A DNA stretch of 64,000 nucleotides from Brumimicrobium salinarum (GCF_002844555.1 NZ_PJNI01000001.1:1-64000); one strand, 5' to 3'; shown: positions 7,931 to 17,924, counted from the stretch's first letter. The notes: a model not told the origin generated them from the sequence alone. Numbers and translations are program-made.

Positions 7931-8995
7931 CTATTGTTCATTTTGCGATGTAATAAGAACAACTTTGTCAAGCTTTCTACCCGTATTTATAATAATTGAA
8001 TTATTATCGGAGGATGAATTTATAATGTCTTTCTTTTCAATTATTTCTATCCTATCCATTTCTGATCTTTTACCATTAATATAAGTCGAATCATTTATTT
8101 TTAACGAAATCCGTTCTAAATCTACATTCCGTTCTATTAGAGAGATGTTTTTGGTAAAAGCAATTGGGAATTTTTCACCAAACTCTTGAAGATACTTATC
8201 TTTAATAGCGCCTGTTAAATAATTGTCAGCAAAGGCTTGTAATGAAATTAAACCATCTACTTTTTCTCTAAATGTCGTGGTTAATGCACCGTAAAGCCCA
8301 GTGCGATCTTTTTGATCGATGTCTGGATATTCATCTATAAATCTTTTGGTACTTTTAAAGAAGTTTTTGCTTAAAAGGGCATCGTTTTCATTTGTAGATA
8401 ACCCGAGAAAATGAGAGTAAAAATATTCTGTTAAATCCAATTTTTGCGAGGTATATTGATCATCATATATAAAAGGTGTAAAGTTAGAAGTCCCTATAAA
8501 CAAACCTACTTTATAAAAATCTTTGGCAGGTGATAGAAACACATCTTTTATTACGTTTAGTTTTTTATTGGCAATGTTAAAAACTTCCTGTAACTCTGCT
8601 TTTATAATAAAAAACATTTTTTCACCTGATACTAATTTACAATCACCAATTAAACAAAAACCACCAGGTATCCTCCTCCTGAAATGTGATGTTGCAAGCT
8701 GGTCTGTTAATTCTTTAGAAACTTCAATAAAATCATGTTTTTCTACAGGATAATTATCGTGTAATAAGGAATAGACACTATCTGTATTTTTATTTGAAAA
8801 GTTTAACTCAAAACATTTTTTATGATTTTGCATAGCTTTATGCAATCTATCTTTTAATACCTGACTATCATCACTGTTTAATCTTAGTATATTTTCATTA
8901 AATTCAGGATATGCATCTTGTGTTTCTGATTTAGGAAAGACCCTGTGACAAATTAGGTGATTAAATGATTTAATTTCTTTTTTAGTAATATTCAT
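7931..8995 (-). CDS. NdpA/YejK-like nucleoid-associated protein
   Basis: The 354-residue protein resembles the 37-kDa nucleoid-associated family (YejK/NdpA). The recognisable core is FIGTSNFTPFIYDDQYTS (about residues 167-184), followed by FLGLSTNENDALLSKNFF, where the family has a conserved turn and helix. Members bind DNA; several occur in defence islands beside nucleases. Its ATG overlaps the stop of the upstream DUF6602-like gene (ATGA), so the two are translationally coupled and probably act together. It is the last gene of the co-directional run 18719-7931. No catalytic motif is evident. I am fairly sure of the family and unsure of the function. Confidence 0.78.
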   Translation of the reverse strand: MNITKKEIKSFNHLICHRVFPKSETQDAYPEFNENILRLNSDDSQVLKDRLHKAMQNHKKCFELNFSNKNTDSVYSLLHDNYPVEKHDFIEVSKELTDQLATSHFRRRIPGGFCLIGDCKLVSGEKMFFIIKAELQEVFNIANKKLNVIKDVFLSPAKDFYKVGLFIGTSNFTPFIYDDQYTSQKLDLTEYFYSHFLGLSTNENDALLSKNFFKSTKRFIDEYPDIDQKDRTGLYGALTTTFREKVDGLISLQAFADNYLTGAIKDKYLQEFGEKFPIAFTKNISLIERNVDLERISLKINDSTYINGKRSEMDRIEIIEKKDIINSSSDNNSIIINTGRKLDKVVLITSQNEQ

Positions 8996-9888
8996 AATTC
9001 TTTATATTGATTTATGTCAAAGACATGCAGATTAGCATTATATTCTGAAACTTTGGGTTGAAATAACATCGTATTTTCAAGATGTGATAGAATAAGTAAA
9101 TAATGATATGAAAGAAGTTTACTGGGATTTGAGTCTGTAAGTAGAACCCATTTACCATTCTTTGTAAACTCAGGGTATAAGTTCACTTTAATTATAGATT
9201 TATTATAGGCATCTGAATCTATATTTACTAAAATACCCCTGTCAAGAAAGAGAATGAAATTTGGCAAAGCGACATTGTCTTTTACGGAATCAGAAAGTGC
9301 TTTTAATAAGTTGTTTTTTTTAGAATGGATAAAAAACATAAATGAAAACAAAGGATTCAAATAATCATTTGACGATAGAGTATCATTTACAGTTAGTGCG
9401 TAATTATTTATAGCTAAAGTATTAGGAGACATTTTTTCACGAGATAATTGTTTTTTTAAATTTAATATGTTATTAGAAAAAGTATTAATTAAATCTGATT
9501 TATAAAAAGAGTTTTTGACTTCACCTACACAATAGATTGATTCATAAGGGAAAACTTCTGAACTATCACTTAGTTTAAAAAGGTTTTGTATGTGAGAAGC
9601 ATCTGAGATAAGCAAATCAAATTGAGGAGAAACTTTTAATTGTTTATCTACAAAATGACCGTGAGAGACTTTATAATTATTACCTAGTTTTCTCGAGTAG
9701 AATTTCCTAAGTTCTATTTCAACCTCATCACCTGCTGATCGTATGTTTTTTTGGCCAATTCTAATTAAGTTTGATAATTTAGATGCTGTTTTTATTGCAA
9801 TTACATCAGATTCTAAAAAATCCGCAATCGGTAATTTTGAAAATTCTTTAATTTCTATATTTTCTTTGCCATTTTGCATATAATTCAA
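8992..9888 (-). CDS. DUF6602-like protein, putative PD-(D/E)XK nuclease
   Basis: This 298-residue protein contains a GDEVEIELRKF helix (about residues 53-63), then SPQFDLLISD and SIYCVGEVKNSF (about 87-130). The D...EVK arrangement matches a PD-(D/E)XK nuclease core and the DUF6602 family as I know it. The remainder is helical, without other motifs. It overlaps the NdpA-like gene by four bases (ATGA), which indicates a tight two-protein unit. By analogy with other nuclease plus DNA-binding pairs in defence islands, it may cut foreign DNA marked or held by its partner. That function is inferred; the nuclease fold is a motif-level call. Confidence 0.7.
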   Translation of the reverse strand: MNYMQNGKENIEIKEFSKLPIADFLESDVIAIKTASKLSNLIRIGQKNIRSAGDEVEIELRKFYSRKLGNNYKVSHGHFVDKQLKVSPQFDLLISDASHIQNLFKLSDSSEVFPYESIYCVGEVKNSFYKSDLINTFSNNILNLKKQLSREKMSPNTLAINNYALTVNDTLSSNDYLNPLFSFMFFIHSKKNNLLKALSDSVKDNVALPNFILFLDRGILVNIDSDAYNKSIIKVNLYPEFTKNGKWVLLTDSNPSKLLSYHYLLILSHLENTMLFQPKVSEYNANLHVFDINQYKEL

Positions 9889-9951
9889 AAATAAGATAAT
9901 CTTATATAGATCTAGATTATTAATGGATTTATATTACTCATTCTTTAAACT

Positions 9952-10905
9952 TTAATCAGCTTTAATTGGCTGAACAATTGTATATCTAAATGTAATAAAA
10001 CCATTTACAACTTCAAATTCATATAGATTTTTCAAAGATGGTTTTCTACCTATAAAAAACACCCAGGCTTCTCTGCCATGTTTTTTATTAATTCTATAGT
10101 CGTTTTTCGATAAGTTAGAAACAGTTTCTTTCTCTTTAAGTATTCTATTAATTTTATATTTTGAAATCTCTTCTTTATTGATTTTTAGAAAATAAGGGTT
10201 GATTTGTTTATTATTAGATGTTAGACTATTATTTCGTTCCCAATCTTCACATTCAAATAATTTAAGATATAGGTAATTCTCGTCACTTACTTCAGAATCA
10301 ATAGAGTTTAAAGAAACCCTACCATAGAATATTTTATTATCAATATAAGCACCTGTGTTTTCACCATAGATTCTTTTAAAATGGAATTTATATGACATTT
10401 TAACTCCTAACAAGTCTAGCTCCACATCTCTATTGAATGGACAGCTTAAATAAAAGTCTACTATTTGGCTTATTGAAGTAACCCTTCGATTTGCATTTGC
10501 AACTTCAGCGAATTCACCATTTGAAATGGTCTTTTTTGCTGTTGAGTTTGAATCAGGAAGTAACTCTGAGGTTAATGTAAGAGTATCTTTTACTTTTGGT
10601 AATGAGAAGACTAGTTTAGATGGATAATCTAACTTTTCAAATTCTAAATCAGTTAATCTTCTTGTTTTACCAACTTCCAATAACTTCAAGTATTCACTAT
10701 ACGAGCAACTATCTGTATGTTCTTGATTACTGTGTTTTTTAAAGTATGGACGTTTCTTGTTTGTTTCTTGAAATGAACATGCTATAAGAGGAATGGCACA
10801 TTTATCATCAACGCATACAAAATCAATGCTGCTAACATTATTAATAACTTTTAATTCATCCGCTTCAATTACTTCATTGGTTTTTTTGTTTTTTGCTTTA
10901 TACAT
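9952..10905 (-). CDS. Hypothetical protein with N-terminal zinc-finger-like motif
   Basis: The 317-residue protein has an N-terminal cysteine/histidine cluster: C31, C36, C43, H58, H63 and C67, in a setting (RPYFKKHSNQEHTDSC) that resembles CoiA-like or defence-associated zinc ribbons that read nucleic acids. The rest is a mixed alpha/beta region without catalytic motifs that I can name. It lies between hsdR (50-bp gap) and the DUF6602-like gene (63-bp gap), all on the same strand. That suggests either a third component of the nuclease/NdpA unit or an accessory to the type I system. Function unknown. Confidence 0.65.
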   Translation of the reverse strand: MYKAKNKKTNEVIEADELKVINNVSSIDFVCVDDKCAIPLIACSFQETNKKRPYFKKHSNQEHTDSCSYSEYLKLLEVGKTRRLTDLEFEKLDYPSKLVFSLPKVKDTLTLTSELLPDSNSTAKKTISNGEFAEVANANRRVTSISQIVDFYLSCPFNRDVELDLLGVKMSYKFHFKRIYGENTGAYIDNKIFYGRVSLNSIDSEVSDENYLYLKLFECEDWERNNSLTSNNKQINPYFLKINKEEISKYKINRILKEKETVSNLSKNDYRINKKHGREAWVFFIGRKPSLKNLYEFEVVNGFITFRYTIVQPIKAD

Positions 10906-10955
10906 TTTTTTAGTATTATAAGGTTAGAATTGGTTACGTACTTTGCTTTTTTTAT

Positions 10956-13808
10956 TCAACCACTCAGGCCATTTATAAAAGTCTCAACGAAGCCTATTAT
11001 CTTGGATAGGATTTTGTCGCCTACTTTTCTGCGGTGTAGGACGCTGGGTTTTTCGCCTTGGATTAATGCGAGGACGTCGTCTCTTAATGGTTCTCTTTCG
11101 GCGTAGAGGTAGCGTTCTATTAACTTTTGAGTGGCTTCGGGTGAGAGGTTTTCTTCTTTGGTTAATTTGTTGAAGGCTTTCTTTTCTTCTTCGCCCCAGA
11201 ATTTGTCGAATTCGGTTGGGATGTTTTCAGTTTCTTCAATATTTGGAAGGTTCTCTCTGATGAACTTTTCTATAAGTGTTCGTTTGCTTCTTAGGTTTGT
11301 TTCTCCTGCTATAAGGTCTACTATTTCTTTCTCTTTCCCTTCTTTCTCGCCTTCGTTTGTTTCTTTTAATTCTGCTAATAGCTTAAGAATGTAGGAAACG
11401 TTTATTTCATCTTTACGGATTAATTCTAATTCAAAATCTACATCGTCTAGAATTGATACTTTCTCTTTTTGGTTGTCTCCTTTTACTTTAAAGTGTAGGT
11501 CGAGGTATTTACTTTTATAGTCTTCAAAAGATTGTTCGGACATTGCTAGATCATTCCAGTTGAAGTCTGAAAAAGTTGAAATAGTATTCTTTAAGCGCAT
11601 TAAAACTCTAAAAGCTTTGATGAACTTTAATTCGTCTTCTTCACTCACTAAATCATTAACGCTGTTGACTGTTGGAACGATTTTTAATAACTCTATATAC
11701 GCAGTATTGAATTTTTGAACATAATCTTCATAGGGTTCCATTATTATTTCAGCAATAGCGTCTTTGTTACTGAATAAAGTAATCGCTTCGTCTGTTACTG
11801 GTTTTAAGTTTCTAAATACAACTATGTTACCTTGAGATTTTTGTTCGTTTAAGATTCTGTTTGTACGTGAATAAGCTTGAATTAAGCCGTGGTATTTCAA
11901 GTTTTTGTCAACATATAGTGTGTTTAGCGGTTTACTATCGAAACCAGTTAAAAACATATTTACCACTAGAAGAATGTCAATTTTACGCGCTTTTACTTTT
12001 TTTGAAATATCATTGTAATAATTGTAAAAAGAAGTGCTGTCTTTGGTTGAAAACTTTGTTCCAAACATAGTGTTGTAATCATCTATGTATTGATCAAGTT
12101 TTTCTCTTGTGTGGACTGTTAAGGAGTTTATATTAGAATCAATATCATCTCCAGAGTTTTCTTCCGGAATGAAACCGTTTGCATCTGCATCATCTTCATT
12201 TGCGACATAACTAAAGATTGTTGCTACTTTTAAATCGTGCTCACCAGCTTCTTTCTTTTTCTGAAATAGATCATAATACTTAATCAATGAAGCGACACTA
12301 CTTGTACAGAACATTGCTGTAAACTGCTTATTGTGTGTTTTACGATTGTGATTTGCAATGATGTAATCAACAATTTTATTTAATCGACTTGGAGAATCCA
12401 TCAATTCTTTCGTGTCGATATCTTCTACTTCAATGTCTATTTCTGTTGCTGATTCCTTTCTCTTATATTTTCCTACGTACTCAACTGCGAATTTTAAAAC
12501 ATTGCCATCTTTTATCGCATCCGTAATTACGTATTTATGCAATGCTTTGCCAAAAAGTTCTTGCGTTGTTCTTTTACCTAATTCATTTTTTATAGCATTT
12601 TCAGCTAAAATTGGTGTACCAGTAAACCCAAACATTTGTATGTTTCTAAAGAACGCTTTTATTCTGTTGTGGGTATCGCCAAATTGAGATCTGTGGCACT
12701 CATCAAAAATGAAAACAATTCTTTCGTCTTGTAGCTTTTCCATTTTGTTTAAATACCGTTTCTTGCTAATTGCAGTATTTAACTTTTGAATGGTTGTAAC
12801 GATTAATTTTGTATCGTCTGAAAACTGTTTTACAAGAGCTTTTGTGTTGTCTGTTCCATCAATACTACCTTTGCTAAAACTGTTAAATTCTTTGGTTGTT
12901 TGGTAATCTAAATCTTTTCTATCCACAACGAAAACCACCTTTTTTACTTGTGGAAGGTTCATTATTATCTGACTTGCTTTAAATGAAGTTAGTGTTTTTC
13001 CTGAACCTGTTGTGTGCCAAATATAACCACCGTTTGTGCTGTTTTTGACTTTATCAACTATTGCTTCTACAGCATAGTATTGATATGGACGCAACACCAT
13101 TAACACCTTATTAGTTTCATTCAAAACCACATACTTACATATCATTTTAGAAAGATGGCAAGGTTCTAAAAAATTCGTTGTAAAACCATTTAATATGTTT
13201 GTAAGTCTTTTATTATTTACATCGGACCAGTAGAATGTTTGCTTGAATGATTGGTGACGATTATTGGCATAATACTTTGTATTAACTCCATTACTAATCA
13301 CAAAAATTTGAACGTATTGAAATAGGGCTGTATTTGCACCAAAGGAATGACGCTGATAGCGATTTATTTGGTTGAAAGCTTCTTTTAGTTCTAACCCTCT
13401 ACGTTTCAATTCTATTTGTGCTAAAGGTAAACCATTCACCAATAAAGTTACATCATAACGGTTTTTATAACTACCTTCCATTGCCACTTGATGTGTAACT
13501 TGATATTCATTTTGGCACCAGTGATCTGTATTAATGAACTCAAAATATAGGTTGTCTCCGTTGTCTCGAATTATGTGCTGCTTTTCTCTTAGAGTTTTTG
13601 CTTTATCAAAAACAGAACCTTTACTTAAGATATTCATTACACGATCAAACTCACGTGGAGTAAACTTGATATTGTTGTGTTTCTCTAATTGAGTTTGAAG
13701 ATTTTTTAAAAGTGTAGCTTCATCAGGGATGGAAACTTTAGAATAGCCTAATTGGTTTAATTGTTCTATTAATTGTTCTTCTAGTATTGCTTCTGGTTGT
13801 CGGCTCAT
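10956..13808 (-). CDS. hsdR: Type I restriction enzyme, R subunit
   Basis: The 950-residue HsdR carries the expected order of domains. An N-terminal PD-(D/E)XK endonuclease has D119 and the E133-L-K135 triad. An SF2 translocase follows with HTTGSGKT (265-272), DECH (369-372), a motif III-like FTGTP and helicase C-terminal motifs around ILLVVNMFLTGFDS and YSRTNR. A C-terminal helical part binds the methylase core. The complex translocates DNA using ATP and cuts unmodified DNA at a distance. Length is normal for the family. It starts 6 bases after the ApeA-like gene stop and belongs to the hsdM-hsdS-apeA-hsdR operon. All catalytic residues appear intact. Confidence 0.95.
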   Translation of the reverse strand: MSRQPEAILEEQLIEQLNQLGYSKVSIPDEATLLKNLQTQLEKHNNIKFTPREFDRVMNILSKGSVFDKAKTLREKQHIIRDNGDNLYFEFINTDHWCQNEYQVTHQVAMEGSYKNRYDVTLLVNGLPLAQIELKRRGLELKEAFNQINRYQRHSFGANTALFQYVQIFVISNGVNTKYYANNRHQSFKQTFYWSDVNNKRLTNILNGFTTNFLEPCHLSKMICKYVVLNETNKVLMVLRPYQYYAVEAIVDKVKNSTNGGYIWHTTGSGKTLTSFKASQIIMNLPQVKKVVFVVDRKDLDYQTTKEFNSFSKGSIDGTDNTKALVKQFSDDTKLIVTTIQKLNTAISKKRYLNKMEKLQDERIVFIFDECHRSQFGDTHNRIKAFFRNIQMFGFTGTPILAENAIKNELGKRTTQELFGKALHKYVITDAIKDGNVLKFAVEYVGKYKRKESATEIDIEVEDIDTKELMDSPSRLNKIVDYIIANHNRKTHNKQFTAMFCTSSVASLIKYYDLFQKKKEAGEHDLKVATIFSYVANEDDADANGFIPEENSGDDIDSNINSLTVHTREKLDQYIDDYNTMFGTKFSTKDSTSFYNYYNDISKKVKARKIDILLVVNMFLTGFDSKPLNTLYVDKNLKYHGLIQAYSRTNRILNEQKSQGNIVVFRNLKPVTDEAITLFSNKDAIAEIIMEPYEDYVQKFNTAYIELLKIVPTVNSVNDLVSEEDELKFIKAFRVLMRLKNTISTFSDFNWNDLAMSEQSFEDYKSKYLDLHFKVKGDNQKEKVSILDDVDFELELIRKDEINVSYILKLLAELKETNEGEKEGKEKEIVDLIAGETNLRSKRTLIEKFIRENLPNIEETENIPTEFDKFWGEEEKKAFNKLTKEENLSPEATQKLIERYLYAEREPLRDDVLALIQGEKPSVLHRRKVGDKILSKIIGFVETFINGLSG

Positions 13809-13814
13809 AGTTAA

Positions 13815-15134
13815 TTATTTTTTAATTCCTTTAAAGTTATTTAAGCTAGCAACTAAAGAGATGTTTCCACTTGCATTCTTTAAGTATTGCTCTTTTAATA
13901 ATTTATCATCTACCCCCAAAAGCATTATCACTCTATACTGCAAAAGCATTTCAAGAGCATAGCTCGATAAAAAAAGAGTGAAATAATCTTCAAAATATTT
14001 ATTATACCTTCCTTCGTGAGAAAGGTCATCTCTTGTGTTTTTTACCATTCTCATCCAGTCTTCAATAGGGATCTTGAAAACATTTTTATTAATATCTTGT
14101 AGTTCTTTTTTGAAGAAGTATATTCTGTCAATAAGGGTTGGGTTTTTCCAAAATGTTGTTTTTTCACTAAACCATCTTAAAAGCTCCTTATCCTTATCAA
14201 GTAATGTTTTTATTTTTTCTCTATTATCTAAAGTGGTTTTATCTATTAAAGGTATGTTTTTACCAATAAAGTTTTTATGAAAGCTTTCTAATGCAACACA
14301 CATATTTAAGAAATGTTTCTGAGGGGAGAGAGCTGGAATTGCTTTCTTTTCTAGTAGTAAATCAATTACAGAATCAAGGTTTTTATTATCAAACCAACTC
14401 TTTATGATTTTTGGAAGGTAACTTCTAATCTCATGAAAAGAGAACTTAATTGAATGACTATAGTTATGAGACTCCCACTTCGAATCAATACCATAGATAC
14501 GTTCAAAAGACCTGTTCAAACCAATAACTTTCACTCCTGGATCATCATTAGTTAAATAAACAATTAGTTTTTCAATTTTTTTCTTCCAAACATAAAAATC
14601 ATATATGTTCAGCGGTTTATTGAAGCTTGCATATAGAAAAACATCTCGTTCGAAAGAAGTTTTGGTATAGGAAAAAGAATTTTTATAACCTACCTTGATT
14701 TCGAGATCAAAATACGCTGTTGAAACATTAAGAATAGTTTTGAATTCAGGGACTGTAAATGTAGATTTTTTATGCGTAATTCCTTCAATTCCCATAATCC
14801 AATGATTCAATGCAGAGCTGGTTAAAGTTATGGTTGATATAAAGCATTGTCTATTAAATGATAGCTTTTCTCCTTGAATTAATTTATGTACATTCAGTTT
14901 ACAACCTTCGCCACCAAAGCCATGGGAGGATGCACCTATACTACAATCTATTAACGATACTGTACCGAGTTTATTAAATTCTCCATGTAGAACAGCCCAG
15001 TCTTCACTTACAGATCCTGGGTTTGGAATTTCAACAAAGATTTTATTTCCGTTAATATTTAGCCAAATGTTTTCAATTGACTTTTTTTCAATAGGAAAAA
15101 ATAATTTACCAAAATATCTTTGAGTAGTTTCCAT
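13815..15134 (-). CDS. ApeA-like HEPN anti-phage protein within type I R-M operon
   Basis: I place the start at the ATG at 15134, which overlaps the hsdS stop as TGATG and gives 439 residues; an upstream ATG at 15170 would overlap hsdS by 37 bases. The N-terminal 300 residues match the ApeA-type N-terminal domain in layout (beta-rich, with WAVLHGEFNKLGTVSLIDC). The C-terminal part is a HEPN domain with the RDxxxH motif in NTRDDLSHEG (R368, H373). HEPN proteins of this kind are RNases, often attacking tRNA, that abort phage infection. Placement between hsdS and hsdR recalls PrrC and RloC, anticodon nucleases that guard type I systems. The family call is good; the guard role is inference. Confidence 0.8.
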   Translation of the reverse strand: METTQRYFGKLFFPIEKKSIENIWLNINGNKIFVEIPNPGSVSEDWAVLHGEFNKLGTVSLIDCSIGASSHGFGGEGCKLNVHKLIQGEKLSFNRQCFISTITLTSSALNHWIMGIEGITHKKSTFTVPEFKTILNVSTAYFDLEIKVGYKNSFSYTKTSFERDVFLYASFNKPLNIYDFYVWKKKIEKLIVYLTNDDPGVKVIGLNRSFERIYGIDSKWESHNYSHSIKFSFHEIRSYLPKIIKSWFDNKNLDSVIDLLLEKKAIPALSPQKHFLNMCVALESFHKNFIGKNIPLIDKTTLDNREKIKTLLDKDKELLRWFSEKTTFWKNPTLIDRIYFFKKELQDINKNVFKIPIEDWMRMVKNTRDDLSHEGRYNKYFEDYFTLFLSSYALEMLLQYRVIMLLGVDDKLLKEQYLKNASGNISLVASLNNFKGIKK

Positions 15135-16291
15135 CACACAAACATTTTTTGTAGCAAGCCCTTTTTCCATTCTTTAGCTAGAGAAAGCTGTTGGTCTACA
15201 GCGGATATTTTTTTGTCTATAGTGGATAAGAAATCTGCTATTTTGTTTTGTTCGTTCTTACAAGGCAAAGGAATTTCAATTTGAGAGAAATTATCATAAA
15301 ATAAGTATTGCCTCACGCCTCCCTCTTCATATCTAATAATGTCGGTATTAAATCTTTTAGTGTTTAAATAAACTAATAGAAATAAATCTTCAAGATCTTC
15401 ATTGGTTTTGAAACATACATAAAGGGAACTAATTATCACCTTATTTAAATCATGACTATAACCGATTGAACCTACATTTATTCTAGCTGGATTATAAGCA
15501 AATGTTTTTTCATTAACGATCTTATACATGCTAATATCATATCCTCTATCATTACTATTTAAGCCTTCAAATTGTTCAGATTGAGGAAGGAATCCTTCTT
15601 GATTATTTATTGAATAAATTGGATAAGAAATTTTCTCTTTGTTTTTTTTCCCTACTTTGTATGTTAGGGATCCCAACTTTCTTTTCTGCCATTTTGGTGG
15701 TTCGACTAGCACACCAGCCTCATTTCGAATTTTAAACCTAATTTCTTGTTTAAATATTTTTTGGGTTACACCTTTTTTGTATTCTTCTAGTAATTCTTTC
15801 TTTTTTGAGAGGTTTGCTATTTTTTCATCAACTTTTGTAAGGAAGGATGCTATTTTTTGCTGTTCGGGGAGGGAAGGAATATCAATAATTATACTCTCGA
15901 TTGTTTTTTTTGATAAACTAGGAACACCAGAAGCTGCATTATACTTGTACCAATTAATATTTTGAAATAGGCAATAAACGAATTTAGGGACACATTTTTT
16001 GAAATCACGTGTATAGAACAGAGTGTCAACTGTCCAAAAAGCACCATTATAGTAAAATGGTTTATCTATAGAACCTTTCCGACCAATAAAAACGGTCTCA
16101 CCTGAATAGATAGCTTCATCAACACTTGTCATGTAACCACCACTCCCAAAAACTGGTATATCACCAGGATTTAAATGTTTATAGTCCTTTCCAGAACCTA
16201 TTTTTAATATATCCCCCATTCTAACTTGAGGCCAATTATAGGAGAATTCTTTAAAACGTATTGATGGTTTTTGATTTTTAAGTTTCTTCAT
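15134..16291 (-). CDS. hsdS: Type I restriction enzyme, specificity subunit
   Basis: The 385-residue HsdS has the classic two half-sites. TRD1 (about residues 15-150) is followed by a central conserved helix (LPEQQKIASFLTKVDEKI), and TRD2 (about 200-345) by a second conserved helix (NEQNKIADFLSTIDKKI). Each TRD recognises one half of a split DNA target, and the two coiled helices set the spacer. It lies one base behind hsdM and overlaps the ApeA-like gene by one base, so the three genes are translationally linked. The target sequence cannot be read from the protein by eye. No phase-variable repeat or inverted second hsdS copy is visible. Confidence 0.93.
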   Translation of the reverse strand: MKKLKNQKPSIRFKEFSYNWPQVRMGDILKIGSGKDYKHLNPGDIPVFGSGGYMTSVDEAIYSGETVFIGRKGSIDKPFYYNGAFWTVDTLFYTRDFKKCVPKFVYCLFQNINWYKYNAASGVPSLSKKTIESIIIDIPSLPEQQKIASFLTKVDEKIANLSKKKELLEEYKKGVTQKIFKQEIRFKIRNEAGVLVEPPKWQKRKLGSLTYKVGKKNKEKISYPIYSINNQEGFLPQSEQFEGLNSNDRGYDISMYKIVNEKTFAYNPARINVGSIGYSHDLNKVIISSLYVCFKTNEDLEDLFLLVYLNTKRFNTDIIRYEEGGVRQYLFYDNFSQIEIPLPCKNEQNKIADFLSTIDKKISAVDQQLSLAKEWKKGLLQKMFV

Positions 16292-16292
16292 C

Positions 16293-17870
16293 TTAAAAAG
16301 GGCTTTTAATTCCTAGTTCATTACAAAACCCAGCTATTTCCTTATCAATAGCTTCCATTTCTTTATCAGTCAAAACTAATTCTTCCGCCACAGCATCAAT
16401 ATCAATTGGGTCTTCTTCTTCAAAAGTATCTACATAACGAGGAATGTTTAAATTATAATCGTTTTCTGCGACCTCATCTAATGAAGCAACATAACTGTAT
16501 TTATCTATTTCAGTTCTCTCTTGATATGTAGAAATGATTTTATCAATATCTTTATCCCTAAGTTGATTTTGAGTTTTCACCTTTTCGTAATGTTCGCTGG
16601 CATCAATAAAAAGGATGTTATCCGGATTCTCTTTACATTTTTTAAACACCATGATACATGTAGGAATACTTGTGCCGTAGAAAATGTTTGCAGGTAAGCC
16701 AATAACAGCATCTAAATAATTGCGGTCTTCAATAAGGTATTGACGAATATGGCCTTCAGCACCACCTCTGAACAACGCCCCATGAGGTAAGACTATAGCC
16801 ATAGTACCATTTTCAGCTAAATGATGAATCATGTGTTGAACAAAAGCGTAATCAGCTTTTGATTTAGGAGCGAGTTTACCGTATTGACTAAAACGATCAT
16901 CACTTGTAAATAAAGCGTTCGCACTCCATTTTGCTGAAAAAGGAGGATTGGCCACAATTGCTTCAAAGCGTTCATCAATGTGTTGGGGATGTTCTAAAAC
17001 ATCATCTTGTTTTATATCGAACTTACGGTAATGAACATCGTGCAGGATCATGTTCATTCGTGCCAGGTTGTATGTTGTTCTGTTTAACTCTTGGCCATAG
17101 AAGTTATTTACTTGTTTAACCTCTTTAGCCACTCGTAACAAAAGTGATCCAGAACCACAAGTGGGGTCGTAAACTGACTTCAATCTTGTTTTACCTGTTG
17201 TTACCAGTTTTGCTAGAACAGAGCTAACCGCTTGTGGAGTATAGAATTCACCTGCTTTTTTTCCTGCACCTGATGCAAATTGACCAATCAGATATTCATA
17301 AGCATCACCAAGGATATCAGAATCAGTAGACTCTAATTCAAAATCAATTTTATCTAGATGTGAAAGCACCTTTGAAATCACTTCGTTTCGAGCTTCAGGA
17401 GTTTTTCCTAATTTGGTACTGTTAAGGTCCATATCTTCAAAAAGGTTATCAAAGTCCTCTTCGCTTTCTGTACCCATTGTACTTAACTGAATATTGGTTA
17501 AGATTTTCTGAAGGTCTTCAATAATAAAGTTAGATACGCCTTCTTCATCGCTATTACCTCGCTTAGCAATTTGGCTAAAGAGTTCTGATGGTTTTAGGAA
17601 ATAGCCTAAAGTTTCAAGAGCTTCGTGACTAATTGCTTCTATGTATTCTTTTCCTTCTGGTGTTGATTCGTCAATTTCTTCAAACTTGAGTTTGTCGCCT
17701 CCTTCTTTTAACATCGTATTTGCATAGATGTCCATTTTCTCGGCAAGGTATTTATAGAAGATGAAGCCTAATATGTAGTCTCTAAATTCATCAGCGTCCA
17801 TTTTACCGCGAAGGGTGTTGGCGATGTTCCAGAGTTGTTGTTCTAGTTGTTTTTTTTGATCTTCTGACAT
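16293..17870 (-). CDS. hsdM: Type I restriction-modification system, methyltransferase subunit
   Basis: The 525-residue HsdM has an N-terminal helical HsdM_N domain (about residues 5-140), then a gamma-class N6-adenine methyltransferase core. Visible motifs are the FYTPQAV segment, SAM-binding DPTCGSG (235-241) and catalytic NPPF (308-311). It methylates adenine in the HsdS-defined target using SAM and protects host DNA. It is the second gene of the co-directional run, 54 bases after the membrane/coiled-coil gene and one base before hsdS. Length and motifs are complete, so the enzyme should be active. Confidence 0.95.
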   Translation of the reverse strand: MSEDQKKQLEQQLWNIANTLRGKMDADEFRDYILGFIFYKYLAEKMDIYANTMLKEGGDKLKFEEIDESTPEGKEYIEAISHEALETLGYFLKPSELFSQIAKRGNSDEEGVSNFIIEDLQKILTNIQLSTMGTESEEDFDNLFEDMDLNSTKLGKTPEARNEVISKVLSHLDKIDFELESTDSDILGDAYEYLIGQFASGAGKKAGEFYTPQAVSSVLAKLVTTGKTRLKSVYDPTCGSGSLLLRVAKEVKQVNNFYGQELNRTTYNLARMNMILHDVHYRKFDIKQDDVLEHPQHIDERFEAIVANPPFSAKWSANALFTSDDRFSQYGKLAPKSKADYAFVQHMIHHLAENGTMAIVLPHGALFRGGAEGHIRQYLIEDRNYLDAVIGLPANIFYGTSIPTCIMVFKKCKENPDNILFIDASEHYEKVKTQNQLRDKDIDKIISTYQERTEIDKYSYVASLDEVAENDYNLNIPRYVDTFEEEDPIDIDAVAEELVLTDKEMEAIDKEIAGFCNELGIKSPF

Positions 17871-17924
17871 GGTTAATTTGTTTGGGGTGTGAAGATAAGA
17901 AAAAAAGGGAGTTGGTGGGATAGA

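Noticed and set aside
11131-12687. Plus-strand frames opposite hsdR
   Set aside because: They are shadows of the hsdR coding sequence with no independent support.
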